Assembly (NCBI GenBank): GCA_030655315.1 | Contig: JAURVT010000043.1 | Span: forward strand, 1 to 64,000 | Direction of reading: 5' to 3' | Origin: Nocardioidaceae bacterium | GTDB lineage: Bacteria; Actinomycetota; Actinomycetes; Propionibacteriales; Nocardioidaceae | Length of the DNA: 64,000 nt | In this document: positions 1 to 8,811 of the stretch, one piece after another | Layout: each line of letters starts with the position of its first letter | Position numbering within the stretch: position 1 is the stretch's first letter | The notes under the pieces: generated by a model | What the model was told of the DNA's origin: nothing | Seen by the model: only the letters and a program-made list of their open reading frames with translations | The model's database searches: none | Program-made: the position numbers and the translations under genes

Positions 1-165
1 GGTGCGGGCTCGCAGGAGGTCGCCGCGACGCACCGTCAGGCGTTCGAGCGGTTCACCGAGGCGCACGACGCGATGACGCAGCAGTCCTCGACGGACCGTC
101 AGACCCAGGACATCAACCACCAGGCCGTGCCGCGGATGCAGGGCTTCTTCGGCAACCGCGCCTGA
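1..165 (+). CDS. C-terminal end of a WXG100/ESX-like protein (truncated by window start)
   Basis: The reading frame is open from the first base and ends with TGA at 163-165, giving 54 residues of a mostly helical, Gln/Asp/Thr-rich chain that finishes in MQGFFGNRA. It lies 45 bases before another WXG100-like gene and in the same ESX neighbourhood, so I infer the tail of a small secreted helical-hairpin protein. The WXG turn itself would lie upstream of the window and cannot be seen. The identification therefore rests on composition and neighbours only. Confidence 0.5.
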   Translation, partial: GAGSQEVAATHRQAFERFTEAHDAMTQQSSTDRQTQDINHQAVPRMQGFFGNRA

Positions 166-210
166 CGCACCCACCCTCCCCACCCACCCCACCACGCTGA
201 GGAGACCACC

Positions 211-1434
211 ATGAGCGGGGGCATGTACGGCGGTGACATGAGTCACCTGCACGACGCCGGCACCACGATGGCGCAGATGTCCGAGGAGATGGACGCGCTC
301 ACCGGACGCGTCAAGCACGCGGTGAACGACGTCGAGGTCGACCGCTCGGGCGACTTCGCCACGGCCGGTGGGGACGTGACGGCCGGTCTCGAGAGCTACC
401 GCGAGCTGGTCAACACCACCGGTGTCGACCTCTCGACCAGCATCGAGAACCTGGGCACCAACACCGCCAACGGCGCGACCGAGGGTCAGCAGACCCAGGA
501 CGAGACCACGTCGCTGCAGAACGGCAACGGCAACCCCGTCAACCAGCCCACGGCGGCCAGCGCCCCCATCACCAGTGGTGGCGGTGGCGGCGGTGGCGGC
601 GGTGGCGGCGGCGGCGGCGGCGGTGGACAGTCCCAGTTCGCGGCGCAGGTCGTGGAGTTCGAGCCGGGCGGTGGCGCACCGGTGGTCGACGCGCAGCTGG
701 TGCAGATGTCACCGGACGGCGGTCGCCCGGACGAGGGTGCCCAGATCGTCGAGATGCCGACGGACGGTGGGCCGCCGGTCTTCGACTCGCAGATCGTGGA
801 CGCTCCTGCGGACGGTGGTCCCGGAGGGGATGCCGCGGAGCTGGTGCAGGAGCCGCTCGTCGCCGAGCCGGTCGTCGACTCCCAGATCGTGGACGCTCCT
901 GCGGACGGTGGTCCCGGAGGTGACGCCGCGGAGCTGGTGCAGGAGCCCCTCGTCGCCGAGCCGGTCGTCGACTCGCAGATCGTGGACGCTCCGGTCGACG
1001 GCGGTCCCGGTGGGGATGCTGCGGAGCTGGTGGACGGGTCCGTCGGCGGCGATGCCGTGGAGGCGATCCTCGAGCCGAGCGCCCCGGACGACGAGCTCCC
1101 CACGGGGCAGGCGTGGGGGGACGGAGCGTCCGGCCCCTTCGATCTCTCGGCCTCGGACGGCGCGGACGTCGACTCGACGGTGGTCGCGGACACCGGGTCG
1201 ACCGACGCCGCCGACGCCTCCGACCACCTCGGCAACGGTGAGGGCGAGGGCGACGCACCGGGCGATGCGTCCTCGAGCGACGCGACGGACCGTCCGACGG
1301 ACCCCTACGGCAACGGTGAGGGCGAGGGGAACGCACCGGGCGATGCGTCCTCGAGCGACGCGACGGACCGTCCGACGGACCCGTACGGCAACGGTGAGGG
1401 CGAGGGCAACAGGCCGCTCTACGCACGCGCCTGA
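211..1434 (+). CDS. WXG100-like protein with a repeat-rich acidic C-terminal extension
   Basis: The protein has 407 residues and an ATG start after a GAGGAGACC ribosome site. Residues 1-95 are helical and polar (HLHDAGTTMAQMSEEMDALT and following), the size and style of a WXG100 ESX substrate, although no clear WXG triplet is visible. A linker leads to 17 consecutive glycines (residues 123-139). The tail then holds three copies of a 31-residue unit beginning DSQIVDAP (from residue 192) and a 26-residue unit beginning GNGEGEG, present twice in full and once in part near the C terminus. There is no signal peptide. The neighbours (lipoprotein, EccC, EccD) suggest a secreted or surface-exposed ESX client. 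The long low-complexity tail is unusual, as typical WXG100 proteins are about 100 residues. The function is not known. Confidence 0.7.
   Translation: MSGGMYGGDMSHLHDAGTTMAQMSEEMDALTGRVKHAVNDVEVDRSGDFATAGGDVTAGLESYRELVNTTGVDLSTSIENLGTNTANGATEGQQTQDETTSLQNGNGNPVNQPTAASAPITSGGGGGGGGGGGGGGGGGQSQFAAQVVEFEPGGGAPVVDAQLVQMSPDGGRPDEGAQIVEMPTDGGPPVFDSQIVDAPADGGPGGDAAELVQEPLVAEPVVDSQIVDAPADGGPGGDAAELVQEPLVAEPVVDSQIVDAPVDGGPGGDAAELVDGSVGGDAVEAILEPSAPDDELPTGQAWGDGASGPFDLSASDGADVDSTVVADTGSTDAADASDHLGNGEGEGDAPGDASSSDATDRPTDPYGNGEGEGNAPGDASSSDATDRPTDPYGNGEGEGNRPLYARA
784..1032 (+). repeat. 93-base coding tandem repeat (2 full copies plus a partial)
   Basis: Copies begin at 784, 877 and 970. The period is exactly 93 bases, so the frame is kept (31 residues per unit, starting DSQIVDAP). 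Copies one and two are almost identical at DNA level, which points to recent duplication. The third diverges after about 60 bases. Confidence 0.85.
1231..1410 (+). repeat. 78-base coding tandem repeat (2 full copies plus a partial)
   Basis: Copies start at 1231, 1309 and 1387 with a 78-base period (26 residues, beginning GNGEGEG). The first two are nearly identical and the third is cut short by the C terminus. Confidence 0.85.
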
Positions 1435-1449
1435 CCACAGATCAGATCA

Positions 1450-1488
1450 CACGAGCACCCCGGGCCGGCCAGGCCCGGGGTGCTCGTG
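1450..1488 (+). terminator. Intrinsic terminator hairpin after the WXG100-like gene
   Basis: A perfect 17-bp inverted repeat (arms 1450-1466 and 1472-1488) with a 5-base loop lies 16 bases after the stop codon. It has no T run, as is usual for high-GC actinobacterial terminators. Confidence 0.8.
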
Positions 1489-1540
1489 CGTCCGGGGTCG
1501 GTCGGCTCCGCGTCGGGGCCGGGGTGACCCTTTCGGCCGC

Positions 1541-1546
1541 TAGCGT
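1541..1546 (+). promoter_or_regulatory. Candidate -10 box (TAGCGT) for the 827-residue protein gene
   Basis: TAGCGT lies 35 bases before the ATG at 1582 and after the terminator at 1450-1488. No convincing -35 box is seen. A strong ribosome site (GGAGGAG) sits in the leader. Confidence 0.45.
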
Positions 1547-1581
1547 TCTGCTCGACTTCAACGCACGGAGGAGACGGCACG

Positions 1582-4065
1582 ATGGCGTTCGACAACTACT
1601 TCAAGGTTCACATGCCCGCGGGATCTGCGGTGGTCAGCGCGGGGCAGGCCATCCAGAACAAGTCCGGCGACGTGGAGAACTTCTCGGCCGACGTGCAGAG
1701 CGGGCAGGACCAGGCGATGCAGGGCGCCGCCGGCCTGATCGCCGTCGCCATGGAGGACGCGCCCGCACCCGTGCTGCAGCGGGGTAACAACTTCGTGCAG
1801 ATGATCTTCGCCGGCGGTGGCGCGGTGATCGGCTACGGCAACGCGGTGGCCACCTTCAACGGACTGGTCCGCGACCTGAACGGCCAGATCAGTGCCGAGG
1901 AGGACGAGGAGCGGCCGGAGAAGCGAGCCGAGCTGGAAGGTCAGTACCAGGGCTACCTCGACACGCTGAACGCCGCGGCCCGTGCCGCCAAGGGCCAGCT
2001 CGAGGACCCGACGGCCCCGGAGAACGTGCAGGCCATCAGCAAGGCGGGAGGTCTGCCTCCGGCCAAGACCAACCTGTTCCCGGGCGTCGACTTCAGCCAG
2101 TACGAGCCCACCCAGCTGCTGCCTCCCGACGTGGCGGCCATGTCGGCCGAGGACCAGGCCCAGTGGGTCCGCGACAATCCCGACGTGCTGCCCCAGATCG
2201 CCGCCCTGGTCACGCCGGCCGCTCAGGAGATCCTCGCCAACGGGGTGTCCGAGGACGTCCGCAACGACGAGGTCGATGCCGAGACCGTCCGGCTGCTGGA
2301 GATCTACCAGCGCCAGGCGCCGTTCAGCAACACCTTCTACGAGAACACCTCGCCCGACGAGCTCGCCCGGACCATCAAGTCGATGTCCGACGCCATCTAC
2401 GTGGACGGCCAGACCCAGACCCAGCTCGACCTCGCACCGGTCTACTCCGACTTCCTCAACGCCGCGGGCGTCGCCCTCGCGACGTACAGCAAGGGCTCGC
2501 GCGAGTACCCGCCGCCGGCCGACCTCGCCGACCGGTGGTTCGAGGCGATCACCGACGAGACCAACCCCGTCAACGCCTCGGCGCTGACGACCCTGATCCG
2601 CAACGGCGGCGAGCGGGAGTCCTTCGACCCGGACTTCCTGGCCGATCTCACCAGCCAGACCTACGAGTGGGAGCGCGAGGCCGGTGGAGACCCCGTCTGG
2701 GGCCCGCTCAACGACGACGTGACCGTCGGCTCGCGTGGTGTCATCGACCCGACCAACCTCGACGAGCAGAACGGGCTGGCCGAGGGGTCCAACCGCTTCG
2801 ACGGCCTCGCGAACCTCCTGCACGCGATGGAGAACACGCCCGAGGCTGCGGAGCAGTTCTTCGACGACGGCGGCACCACCACGTACGACAGCCCCAAGGA
2901 CGGCGTCGACGACGTGCAGGTCAACGACCGCCTGCACTACCTGATGATGGAGCGCCAGTGGCCCACCGACGACGGTGACGGACTCGGTGAGGCCCTGGTG
3001 GGGGCCACCACCCACTCGCGCGGGACCGACGAGGCCGGCCACGACTCCGCCGAGCTCGCCGGACAGGCCGCCTTCATGATCGGCAACCACGTCGGCGAGG
3101 AGGAGACCTGGTACAACATGGACGGCACCGACGGGTGGCAGATCCCGTCCGGCATGCGTGACGACGTCGGCGAGATGATGGCGTCCTACATCCCCGACGT
3201 GAACCGCGCGGTCAACACCAGCGGCGAGTCCGACCCGGCCGCGCTCGGATTCGTCCACGACGACCCCGACGCGACCGGCATGGCCCTCTCGAACGACAAC
3301 CTCGACGCCATCTTGAACAGCCTCGGCGAGGGCGACGACAAGAAGGGCCTGGAGTACATGTCTGCCGCCGCCCTGACCTACCAGGACCAGCAGATCGGCG
3401 ACGCGTTCGACAACGCGCGCATGCCCGACGGCTCGCGGCCCGAGACCATGGCCGACCTGCGCGAGGCCATCATCACCGACGAGGACGGCCACGAGAGCAC
3501 GTTCGCGGACCGCTTCGGCGCCGAGTCGTCCTTCGGCGGCAACACGCTGTCGACGATCATCGACGAGGGGTACAAGGGCGGCAAGGCCGACGAGGCCATC
3601 GACCAGGCGGCGCGGGAGTCCCTGAGCCGCGCCTTCGGAGCCGCGACGAGCTTCGTCCCCTCGCCGACCAACGCGGTGGCCGGGGCGATCACCTCCGAGG
3701 GGCTGTCGTTCCTGGGCGAGCAGATGGAGAACCAGCCCGACAGCGCGAGCGACGCCTGGGCCGAGGACGCCGACCAGTCGATCGAGCAGTCGCTGCGCTA
3801 CAGCACCTACGACCACATGCTCCGCAACGGGTTGATCGCCGAGGGCGGTCCCGGAGGCCTGCCCGACGGTGCCGTGATCGAGGGCGACGACGGCCAGCCG
3901 CGCATCAACCCCGAGCTCTACGCCAACGCTCCCGAGGGCGTCGATCCCCAGCTGGAGCAGGACTTCAACAACTGGTTGATCCAGTACGGCGAGTCCGACT
4001 ACAGCCAGGACCTCGTCAACGACTACCGGTCGAACTTCCCGCAGTTCGGCCCGACGCCCGGGTGA
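1582..4065 (+). CDS. Large conserved ESX-associated protein of unknown function
   Basis: The protein has 827 residues, with an ATG preceded by CGGAGGAGAC. The first 110 residues form a helical, Gln/Ala-rich segment resembling the N-terminal modules of type VII substrates. The remainder is a hydrophilic, acidic globular chain with no signal peptide or clear membrane segment. A hydrophobic stretch near residues 74-90 (VQMIFAGGGAVIGYG) could be a buried helix. It resembles the large actinobacterial proteins found next to WXG100 genes (possibly DUF6571-type, recalled from memory). Its place between two WXG100-like genes and the lipoprotein/EccC pair suggests an ESX client or effector. No toxin motif could be recognised at the C terminus. 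Confidence 0.6.
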   Translation: MAFDNYFKVHMPAGSAVVSAGQAIQNKSGDVENFSADVQSGQDQAMQGAAGLIAVAMEDAPAPVLQRGNNFVQMIFAGGGAVIGYGNAVATFNGLVRDLNGQISAEEDEERPEKRAELEGQYQGYLDTLNAAARAAKGQLEDPTAPENVQAISKAGGLPPAKTNLFPGVDFSQYEPTQLLPPDVAAMSAEDQAQWVRDNPDVLPQIAALVTPAAQEILANGVSEDVRNDEVDAETVRLLEIYQRQAPFSNTFYENTSPDELARTIKSMSDAIYVDGQTQTQLDLAPVYSDFLNAAGVALATYSKGSREYPPPADLADRWFEAITDETNPVNASALTTLIRNGGERESFDPDFLADLTSQTYEWEREAGGDPVWGPLNDDVTVGSRGVIDPTNLDEQNGLAEGSNRFDGLANLLHAMENTPEAAEQFFDDGGTTTYDSPKDGVDDVQVNDRLHYLMMERQWPTDDGDGLGEALVGATTHSRGTDEAGHDSAELAGQAAFMIGNHVGEEETWYNMDGTDGWQIPSGMRDDVGEMMASYIPDVNRAVNTSGESDPAALGFVHDDPDATGMALSNDNLDAILNSLGEGDDKKGLEYMSAAALTYQDQQIGDAFDNARMPDGSRPETMADLREAIITDEDGHESTFADRFGAESSFGGNTLSTIIDEGYKGGKADEAIDQAARESLSRAFGAATSFVPSPTNAVAGAITSEGLSFLGEQMENQPDSASDAWAEDADQSIEQSLRYSTYDHMLRNGLIAEGGPGGLPDGAVIEGDDGQPRINPELYANAPEGVDPQLEQDFNNWLIQYGESDYSQDLVNDYRSNFPQFGPTPG

Positions 4066-4096
4066 TCGACCGGGGGCGTGTGGCAGAGTTCGGGAC

Positions 4097-4696
4097 GTGA
4101 TCGCGGTGAGCCGGCTTCGAGTCCGTGGGCGTGTCCTGCCCGCCGTGGTCGTCGCCGCGGCGGTGCTCCTGTCCGGTTGCAGCGGCGACGATCCTGACCC
4201 CGGCCCGTCGGCGGCGACGCCGTCGGAGCCCCCGGGCTGCACGGTGCTCGACACCGCGGACGTGGCCCTGCTGCTGGGGGTCGACGACGTCGAGGCCCAG
4301 GACGCCACCACGTCCCTCAGCGGACGCGACCCCAACCTCGGCTGCCGCTGGGAGTCGGCCGTGGACGGCACCGCCCTGACCGTGAAGGTCGTCTCGACCA
4401 TGGACGACCAGACGCCCGAGGCCGCCGTCGCGGGCTGGCGGCAGGCGTGCTCGACGCCGACCGATCTCGACCTCGCGGGCGCGGTCGGCGCGATCTGCGG
4501 CGACGGGGCCTTCGACCGCGAGGGCACCGAGCTGTTCGCCGTCTACGACGACGGCGGCATGACCATGCGCCTGGGACTGCGCCGCGACGGCGGGGCCGAG
4601 GCCGACGACCCGGCCACGCTCGTCGACGTGGCCCGCCGGCTGACCGACGACGTCACCCTCGACGACTACGAGCGCCTCGTCGACCGGGTCTCCTGA
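4097..4696 (+). CDS. Putative ESX-linked lipoprotein
   Basis: The protein has 199 residues with a GTG start. It has a basic N terminus, a hydrophobic core and a lipobox LSGC with the lipidated cysteine at residue 28. The mature part carries three further cysteines around residues 50-150, in a layout like DUF3558-type lipoproteins that often sit beside actinobacterial ESX genes. That family link is a guess from the pattern. It is convergent with eccC, with only 17 bases between the stops. It is probably anchored on the outer face of the membrane, with an unknown role. Confidence 0.7.
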   Translation: MIAVSRLRVRGRVLPAVVVAAAVLLSGCSGDDPDPGPSAATPSEPPGCTVLDTADVALLLGVDDVEAQDATTSLSGRDPNLGCRWESAVDGTALTVKVVSTMDDQTPEAAVAGWRQACSTPTDLDLAGAVGAICGDGAFDREGTELFAVYDDGGMTMRLGLRRDGGAEADDPATLVDVARRLTDDVTLDDYERLVDRVS

Positions 4697-4713
4697 CCTC
4701 GGCACCGACGCCT

Positions 4714-7700
4714 TCAGTCGTCGACCAGTGCCGTCTGCACCTGGCCCACCAGGCCGTTGCGGTTGACGAACTGCGCCCGCCCGTGGGGCAGGCGTGCCGG
4801 CGCGACGCCGCTCATCAGGCGACCCTCCAAGCGGTCACCGGAGAACATGAACCCGGGCGCCGACACGTCGGTGAGGCGCTGCAGGAACGGCTCGAACTGG
4901 GCCCGGGCCAGACCGTTGATGCGTCGGGCCACCACGATGTGGAGGCCGAGGTCGTTGCCCTGGGGGATGTAGTCGACGAGCGGTGCCAGCGGGTTGCCCG
5001 ACGAGGTGGACACGAGGTCGAAGTCGTCGATGACGACCAGCAGCTCGAGCCCCTTCCACCAGCTGCGGGCCTTGAGCTGCTCGGACGTCACGTCGGGGCC
5101 GGGCAGACGCTCCTTGAGCGCGGCCGCGAGGTCGTGCGCGACCTGCTCGGTCTGCTCCCGGCTCGTGCAGTACGCGACCTGGTACTCCTCGGGCACGACG
5201 TCGAGCAGCGTCCGCCGCAGGTCGACGAGCACGATGCCGAGCTGCTCTGGGGGCATCAGCTTGGTGTAGCCGGTCGCGATCCGCTTGAGCATGTTGGTCT
5301 TGCCGGTCTCGGGGTCGCCGTAGACGAGCATGTGCGGGTTGGACCCGATCAGGTTGACCGACAGCGCCTGCAGGTTGCGGTCGAGGACGCCGACGGGGAC
5401 ACCCGGGTACGCGGGGTCGACCGCTGGGAGCTGGCTCGTGGTGACCAGCTGCGGCAGGGTCTCGACCTGGGCGACCTGGGCGCCCTGCCACCGCTTGCTG
5501 ACGAGGTCGATGATCTGCTGCTGGGCCGCGGCGAGGTCGCCGACCTCCTTCACCCCGTCGATCCGGGGCGCGGCGGCCTGGAACAGCCGGTCGCCCTCCA
5601 GCGCCCCGCGGCCGGGCACGTCCTTGGGGATCTGCTCGGCGATCTTGCGACCGAACTGGCTGTCGTACTTGTCGTTCAGCCGCAGCTCGATCCGGCCGCC
5701 GAAGGACGGCTGCATGCGCATCCGGACCTGCATGGACTGCGTGACGGTGATGACGACGTGGACGCCGTAGCTGGACCCGCGGGCGGCGATGTCGGCGATC
5801 TGGAAGTCCAGGTCCTCGTGGTCCTCGCGGAACGTGCCCCAACCGTCGACGACGAGGAAGACGTCGGCGACGGTCCCGGCCGGGAGCCGGCCCTCGTGGT
5901 GCGCCCGGCGGAACGCGGCCATGTTCTCGAGGTCGTGGGTGCGGAACAGGCCCTCGCGGGCGTCGAGGATGCCGCTCACCTCGTGGACGGTGCGGTACAT
6001 CCGCTCGGGGTCGGTCCGCGAGGTCACGGCCGCCACGTGGGGCAGGGATCGCACGGCCGAGAGCGCGCCACCGCCGTAGTCGATGCAGTAGAACGCCACG
6101 GTGCCCGGCGGGTACCGCAAGGCCAGTGAGCTCATCATCGTGCGGAGCAGCAGGCTCTTGCCGGTCTGCGGGGCGCCGGCGATCACCAGGTTGCCGCCCG
6201 AGCCGGTGAAGTCCCACTCGAGCGGGTACTGCGACTGCTTGGCCGGCTCGTCGACCAGCCCGAGCGCGGCCTTGACGGTGGCGACGTCCCCCCCTTCCTC
6301 GACCGGGTGCACCGCGTCGAGGGTGAGGACCGGAGGGAGGGGATCGAGCCACACCGGGCGCACGTGACGCGAGCCGGTGTCGGCGATCTGCCCGCACAGC
6401 ACGTCGAGGACGCTCGGGGCGGACCTGCTCACCGTGCTCGACGCGGCGGCCGCCTCCGCGGACTCCGCGGCTGCCACCTGGTCGGCCATCCAGGCGCCGA
6501 GGCCGTTGACGGCCAGGTAGGGCACGACCGGGACGATGGTCTTGGGGCCATCGCTCGGGGGGACGTAGGTGGACGACACGAGCGCGGCCTTGAAGCGCTC
6601 GAAGACCGTGGTGTCGACCTTCAGGTACCCCGAACCCGGCTCGGGTGGCAGGTGGTAGGCGTCGGGGACGCCGATGGCGTCCCGGCTCTCGGACTCCGAG
6701 AACGTGCGCAGGCTGATGCGGTAGGACAGGTGCGACTCCAGGCCACGGATGGAGCCCGTCTCGAGCTTCTGGGTGGCCAGCAGGAGGTGCACGCCGATGG
6801 AGCGGCCGATGCGGCCGATCGCGACGAAGAGCTCGGCGAAGTCGGGCTTGGCGGTGAGCAGCTCGGAGAACTCGTCGACGATCACGAGCAGGTGGGGGAG
6901 CGGGTCGAGGTCCTCGCCCGCGTCGATGCGGTCCTGGTAGGCGGTGACGTTGGGCAGGTTGCCCGCCTGCTTGAGGATCTCCTGGCGCCGCTGCATCTCC
7001 CCGAAGAGGGCGTCGCGCATCCGGTCGACGAGCGTGAGGTCGTCCTGGAGGTTGGTGATCATCCCGGCGATGTGCGGGATCTCGTCCATCGACGCGAACG
7101 TCGCACCGCCCTTGAAGTCCACCAGCATCAGCGCGAGGCGGTCGGGGCCGTGGCCGACGACGAGCGAGCTGACGAGGGTGCGCAGCATCTCGGACTTGCC
7201 CGAGCCGGTCGCGCCCACGACCAGGCCGTGCGGGCCCATGCCGCCGTGCGCTGACTCCTTGAGGTCGATCATCACCGTGGTGCCGTTGCCGCCGACGCCG
7301 ATCGGCACGCGCAGCTGGTCGCGGAGCGCGCGCGGACGCCACGTGCGGCGCAGGTCGAGGCGCGCCGGGTCCTCGACGCCGAGGATCTCGGGCAGGCCCA
7401 CCGTGTCGTTGGTGATGCCCTCCTCGCCCTCGTCGACGGTGAGACGCAGGGCCGACATCTGGCGTGCCACCACCGTCTCGACCCCCGGCTGCACGAGGTC
7501 GAGGGTGAACGGGTCGGGCCGCGAGGCGAGCGCCGCACTGCCGTCGGGCCTGACCATCACGCGCTCCTCGACGCCCTCGGGCTCGTCACGCTGGTCGGTC
7601 ACGAGGGAGACGACGTGGATGCCGAGCGCCGCGGGCGAGGTGCCGCCGCCGAGCTCGAGGTGCTGGTGGGGCGGCAGCCCGTCGCGGTCGACGAAGACCA

Positions 7701-8655
7701 CGAGGTGCTGGGGCGCGGCGGCGTTGGTGCCGCGGGCGCGCTGCAGGCGGTCCAGACGGGCCTCGACGTCGGGGGCGAGCAGCCGCTCCATCGCCCCGAT
7801 GCTGTCGGCGACCAGGCGCGCGGGCACGTCGCCGTCGAGGGTGACGCCGTCCTGGGTGTGGGGGAGCCACTTGACCCAGTCCCAGTCCTCGGCACTCCGC
7901 TCGGAGCGCACGACGGCCACCTGGACGTCGTTGGGGGAGTGCAGGGAGGTCAGCTGCAAGGCCATCGCGCGGGCCGCGGCCCGCGCGGCGCCGGGGTTGC
8001 CGAGCACGCTGAGGCGCCCGACCTGGCGCAGGTCGACGGTGATGGGCTGGTCGCTCAGGGACGCGTACCGGCTCTGCAGCTCCTGCGCGGCCTGCAGGCA
8101 GACGGGATCGAACTCGTTCAGCGGCCCGGTGTCGGCGCTCATGGTGAGGCCGGATGCGAGGGGCACCTCTCCCGTCCCCACCCGGAGGACGAGGAAGTCG
8201 GAGTGGTGCTGGCGACGCTCCCAGCGGCGCGAGTCGTCCTGGCAGACGTCGACGAGCTGGTCGGCACGAGGGTGCCGCCAGGCCTGCTCCCGACGTTGCG
8301 CCGACACCTGGTCGCGGACGGTGTGCCGCAGCTCCTCGACGTAGTCGAGGTACCGCTCGCGGGCCTCGCGCATCTGACGACGCGCGCCGCCGCGCTGGCT
8401 GGCGATCATGATGACGCCCACGGCGATCGAGCCGACGAGGAACAGGAACCCGCCCACCACGAGGATCGGGCGATTCTGGGTGACGGCGACCGTGAGGGAG
8501 CCGGTGCCGCTCATGATCGGCATCATCAGCATGCCCGCGCCGGCCGCGGCCGGGGGCTGGCTGGGGCGTCCTGGGGGCTCCACGATCGAGAGCGGCGTGG
8601 GGTCCGCCGAAGGCGGTTGCGTGCGGGCGGGTCGCTTCACCAGCGTCGTCGTCAT
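4714..8655 (-). CDS. eccC: Type VII secretion ATPase EccC (three FtsK/SpoIIIE domains)
   Basis: This is the motor ATPase of the ESX machine and has 1313 residues, the full fused EccCa+EccCb length. Two N-terminal membrane segments (about 38-54 and 63-86) are followed by three P-loop domains. Walker A motifs are GATGSGKSE (about 480), GAPQTGKSL (about 833) and GDPETGKTN (about 1112). Walker B in domain 1 is LLVIVDEFSELL. In domain 2 it is degenerate (VVDGWG, no DE), and in domain 3 it is VVIDDFD. A catalytically active first domain with weaker later domains that bind substrate is typical of the family. It is transcribed divergently from eccD. ATG is the start, with GGGGGACG upstream. Confidence 0.95.
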   Translation of the reverse strand: MTTTLVKRPARTQPPSADPTPLSIVEPPGRPSQPPAAAGAGMLMMPIMSGTGSLTVAVTQNRPILVVGGFLFLVGSIAVGVIMIASQRGGARRQMREARERYLDYVEELRHTVRDQVSAQRREQAWRHPRADQLVDVCQDDSRRWERRQHHSDFLVLRVGTGEVPLASGLTMSADTGPLNEFDPVCLQAAQELQSRYASLSDQPITVDLRQVGRLSVLGNPGAARAAARAMALQLTSLHSPNDVQVAVVRSERSAEDWDWVKWLPHTQDGVTLDGDVPARLVADSIGAMERLLAPDVEARLDRLQRARGTNAAAPQHLVVFVDRDGLPPHQHLELGGGTSPAALGIHVVSLVTDQRDEPEGVEERVMVRPDGSAALASRPDPFTLDLVQPGVETVVARQMSALRLTVDEGEEGITNDTVGLPEILGVEDPARLDLRRTWRPRALRDQLRVPIGVGGNGTTVMIDLKESAHGGMGPHGLVVGATGSGKSEMLRTLVSSLVVGHGPDRLALMLVDFKGGATFASMDEIPHIAGMITNLQDDLTLVDRMRDALFGEMQRRQEILKQAGNLPNVTAYQDRIDAGEDLDPLPHLLVIVDEFSELLTAKPDFAELFVAIGRIGRSIGVHLLLATQKLETGSIRGLESHLSYRISLRTFSESESRDAIGVPDAYHLPPEPGSGYLKVDTTVFERFKAALVSSTYVPPSDGPKTIVPVVPYLAVNGLGAWMADQVAAAESAEAAAASSTVSRSAPSVLDVLCGQIADTGSRHVRPVWLDPLPPVLTLDAVHPVEEGGDVATVKAALGLVDEPAKQSQYPLEWDFTGSGGNLVIAGAPQTGKSLLLRTMMSSLALRYPPGTVAFYCIDYGGGALSAVRSLPHVAAVTSRTDPERMYRTVHEVSGILDAREGLFRTHDLENMAAFRRAHHEGRLPAGTVADVFLVVDGWGTFREDHEDLDFQIADIAARGSSYGVHVVITVTQSMQVRMRMQPSFGGRIELRLNDKYDSQFGRKIAEQIPKDVPGRGALEGDRLFQAAAPRIDGVKEVGDLAAAQQQIIDLVSKRWQGAQVAQVETLPQLVTTSQLPAVDPAYPGVPVGVLDRNLQALSVNLIGSNPHMLVYGDPETGKTNMLKRIATGYTKLMPPEQLGIVLVDLRRTLLDVVPEEYQVAYCTSREQTEQVAHDLAAALKERLPGPDVTSEQLKARSWWKGLELLVVIDDFDLVSTSSGNPLAPLVDYIPQGNDLGLHIVVARRINGLARAQFEPFLQRLTDVSAPGFMFSGDRLEGRLMSGVAPARLPHGRAQFVNRNGLVGQVQTALVDD

Positions 8656-8735
8656 GCGTCGTCCCCCAGGACGCGGCGAGCCGCGTCATCCGTCGTCGTT
8701 GCGTGAACCGCCACGTCGGTGGCCTCGGGCAACGA

Positions 8736-8741
8736 TAGGCT
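8736..8741 (+). promoter_or_regulatory. Candidate -10 box (TAGGCT) for the eccD operon
   Basis: TAGGCT lies in the 156-base divergent region between eccC and eccD, 70 bases before the chosen GTG at 8812. No clear -35 box is seen. Confidence 0.45.
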
Positions 8742-8811
8742 GCCCGGCGTCCGGCCACCGCAGGTCTCGCGGTCTCGTGTCGGGGTGCCAGCAGTCGTCC
8801 GGGGGGAATGC

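Noticed and set aside
1558-4527. Long open frame on the minus strand opposite the 827-residue protein and lipoprotein genes
   Set aside because: It is antisense to two genes with good starts, codon use and features. High GC content alone keeps the opposite frame open.
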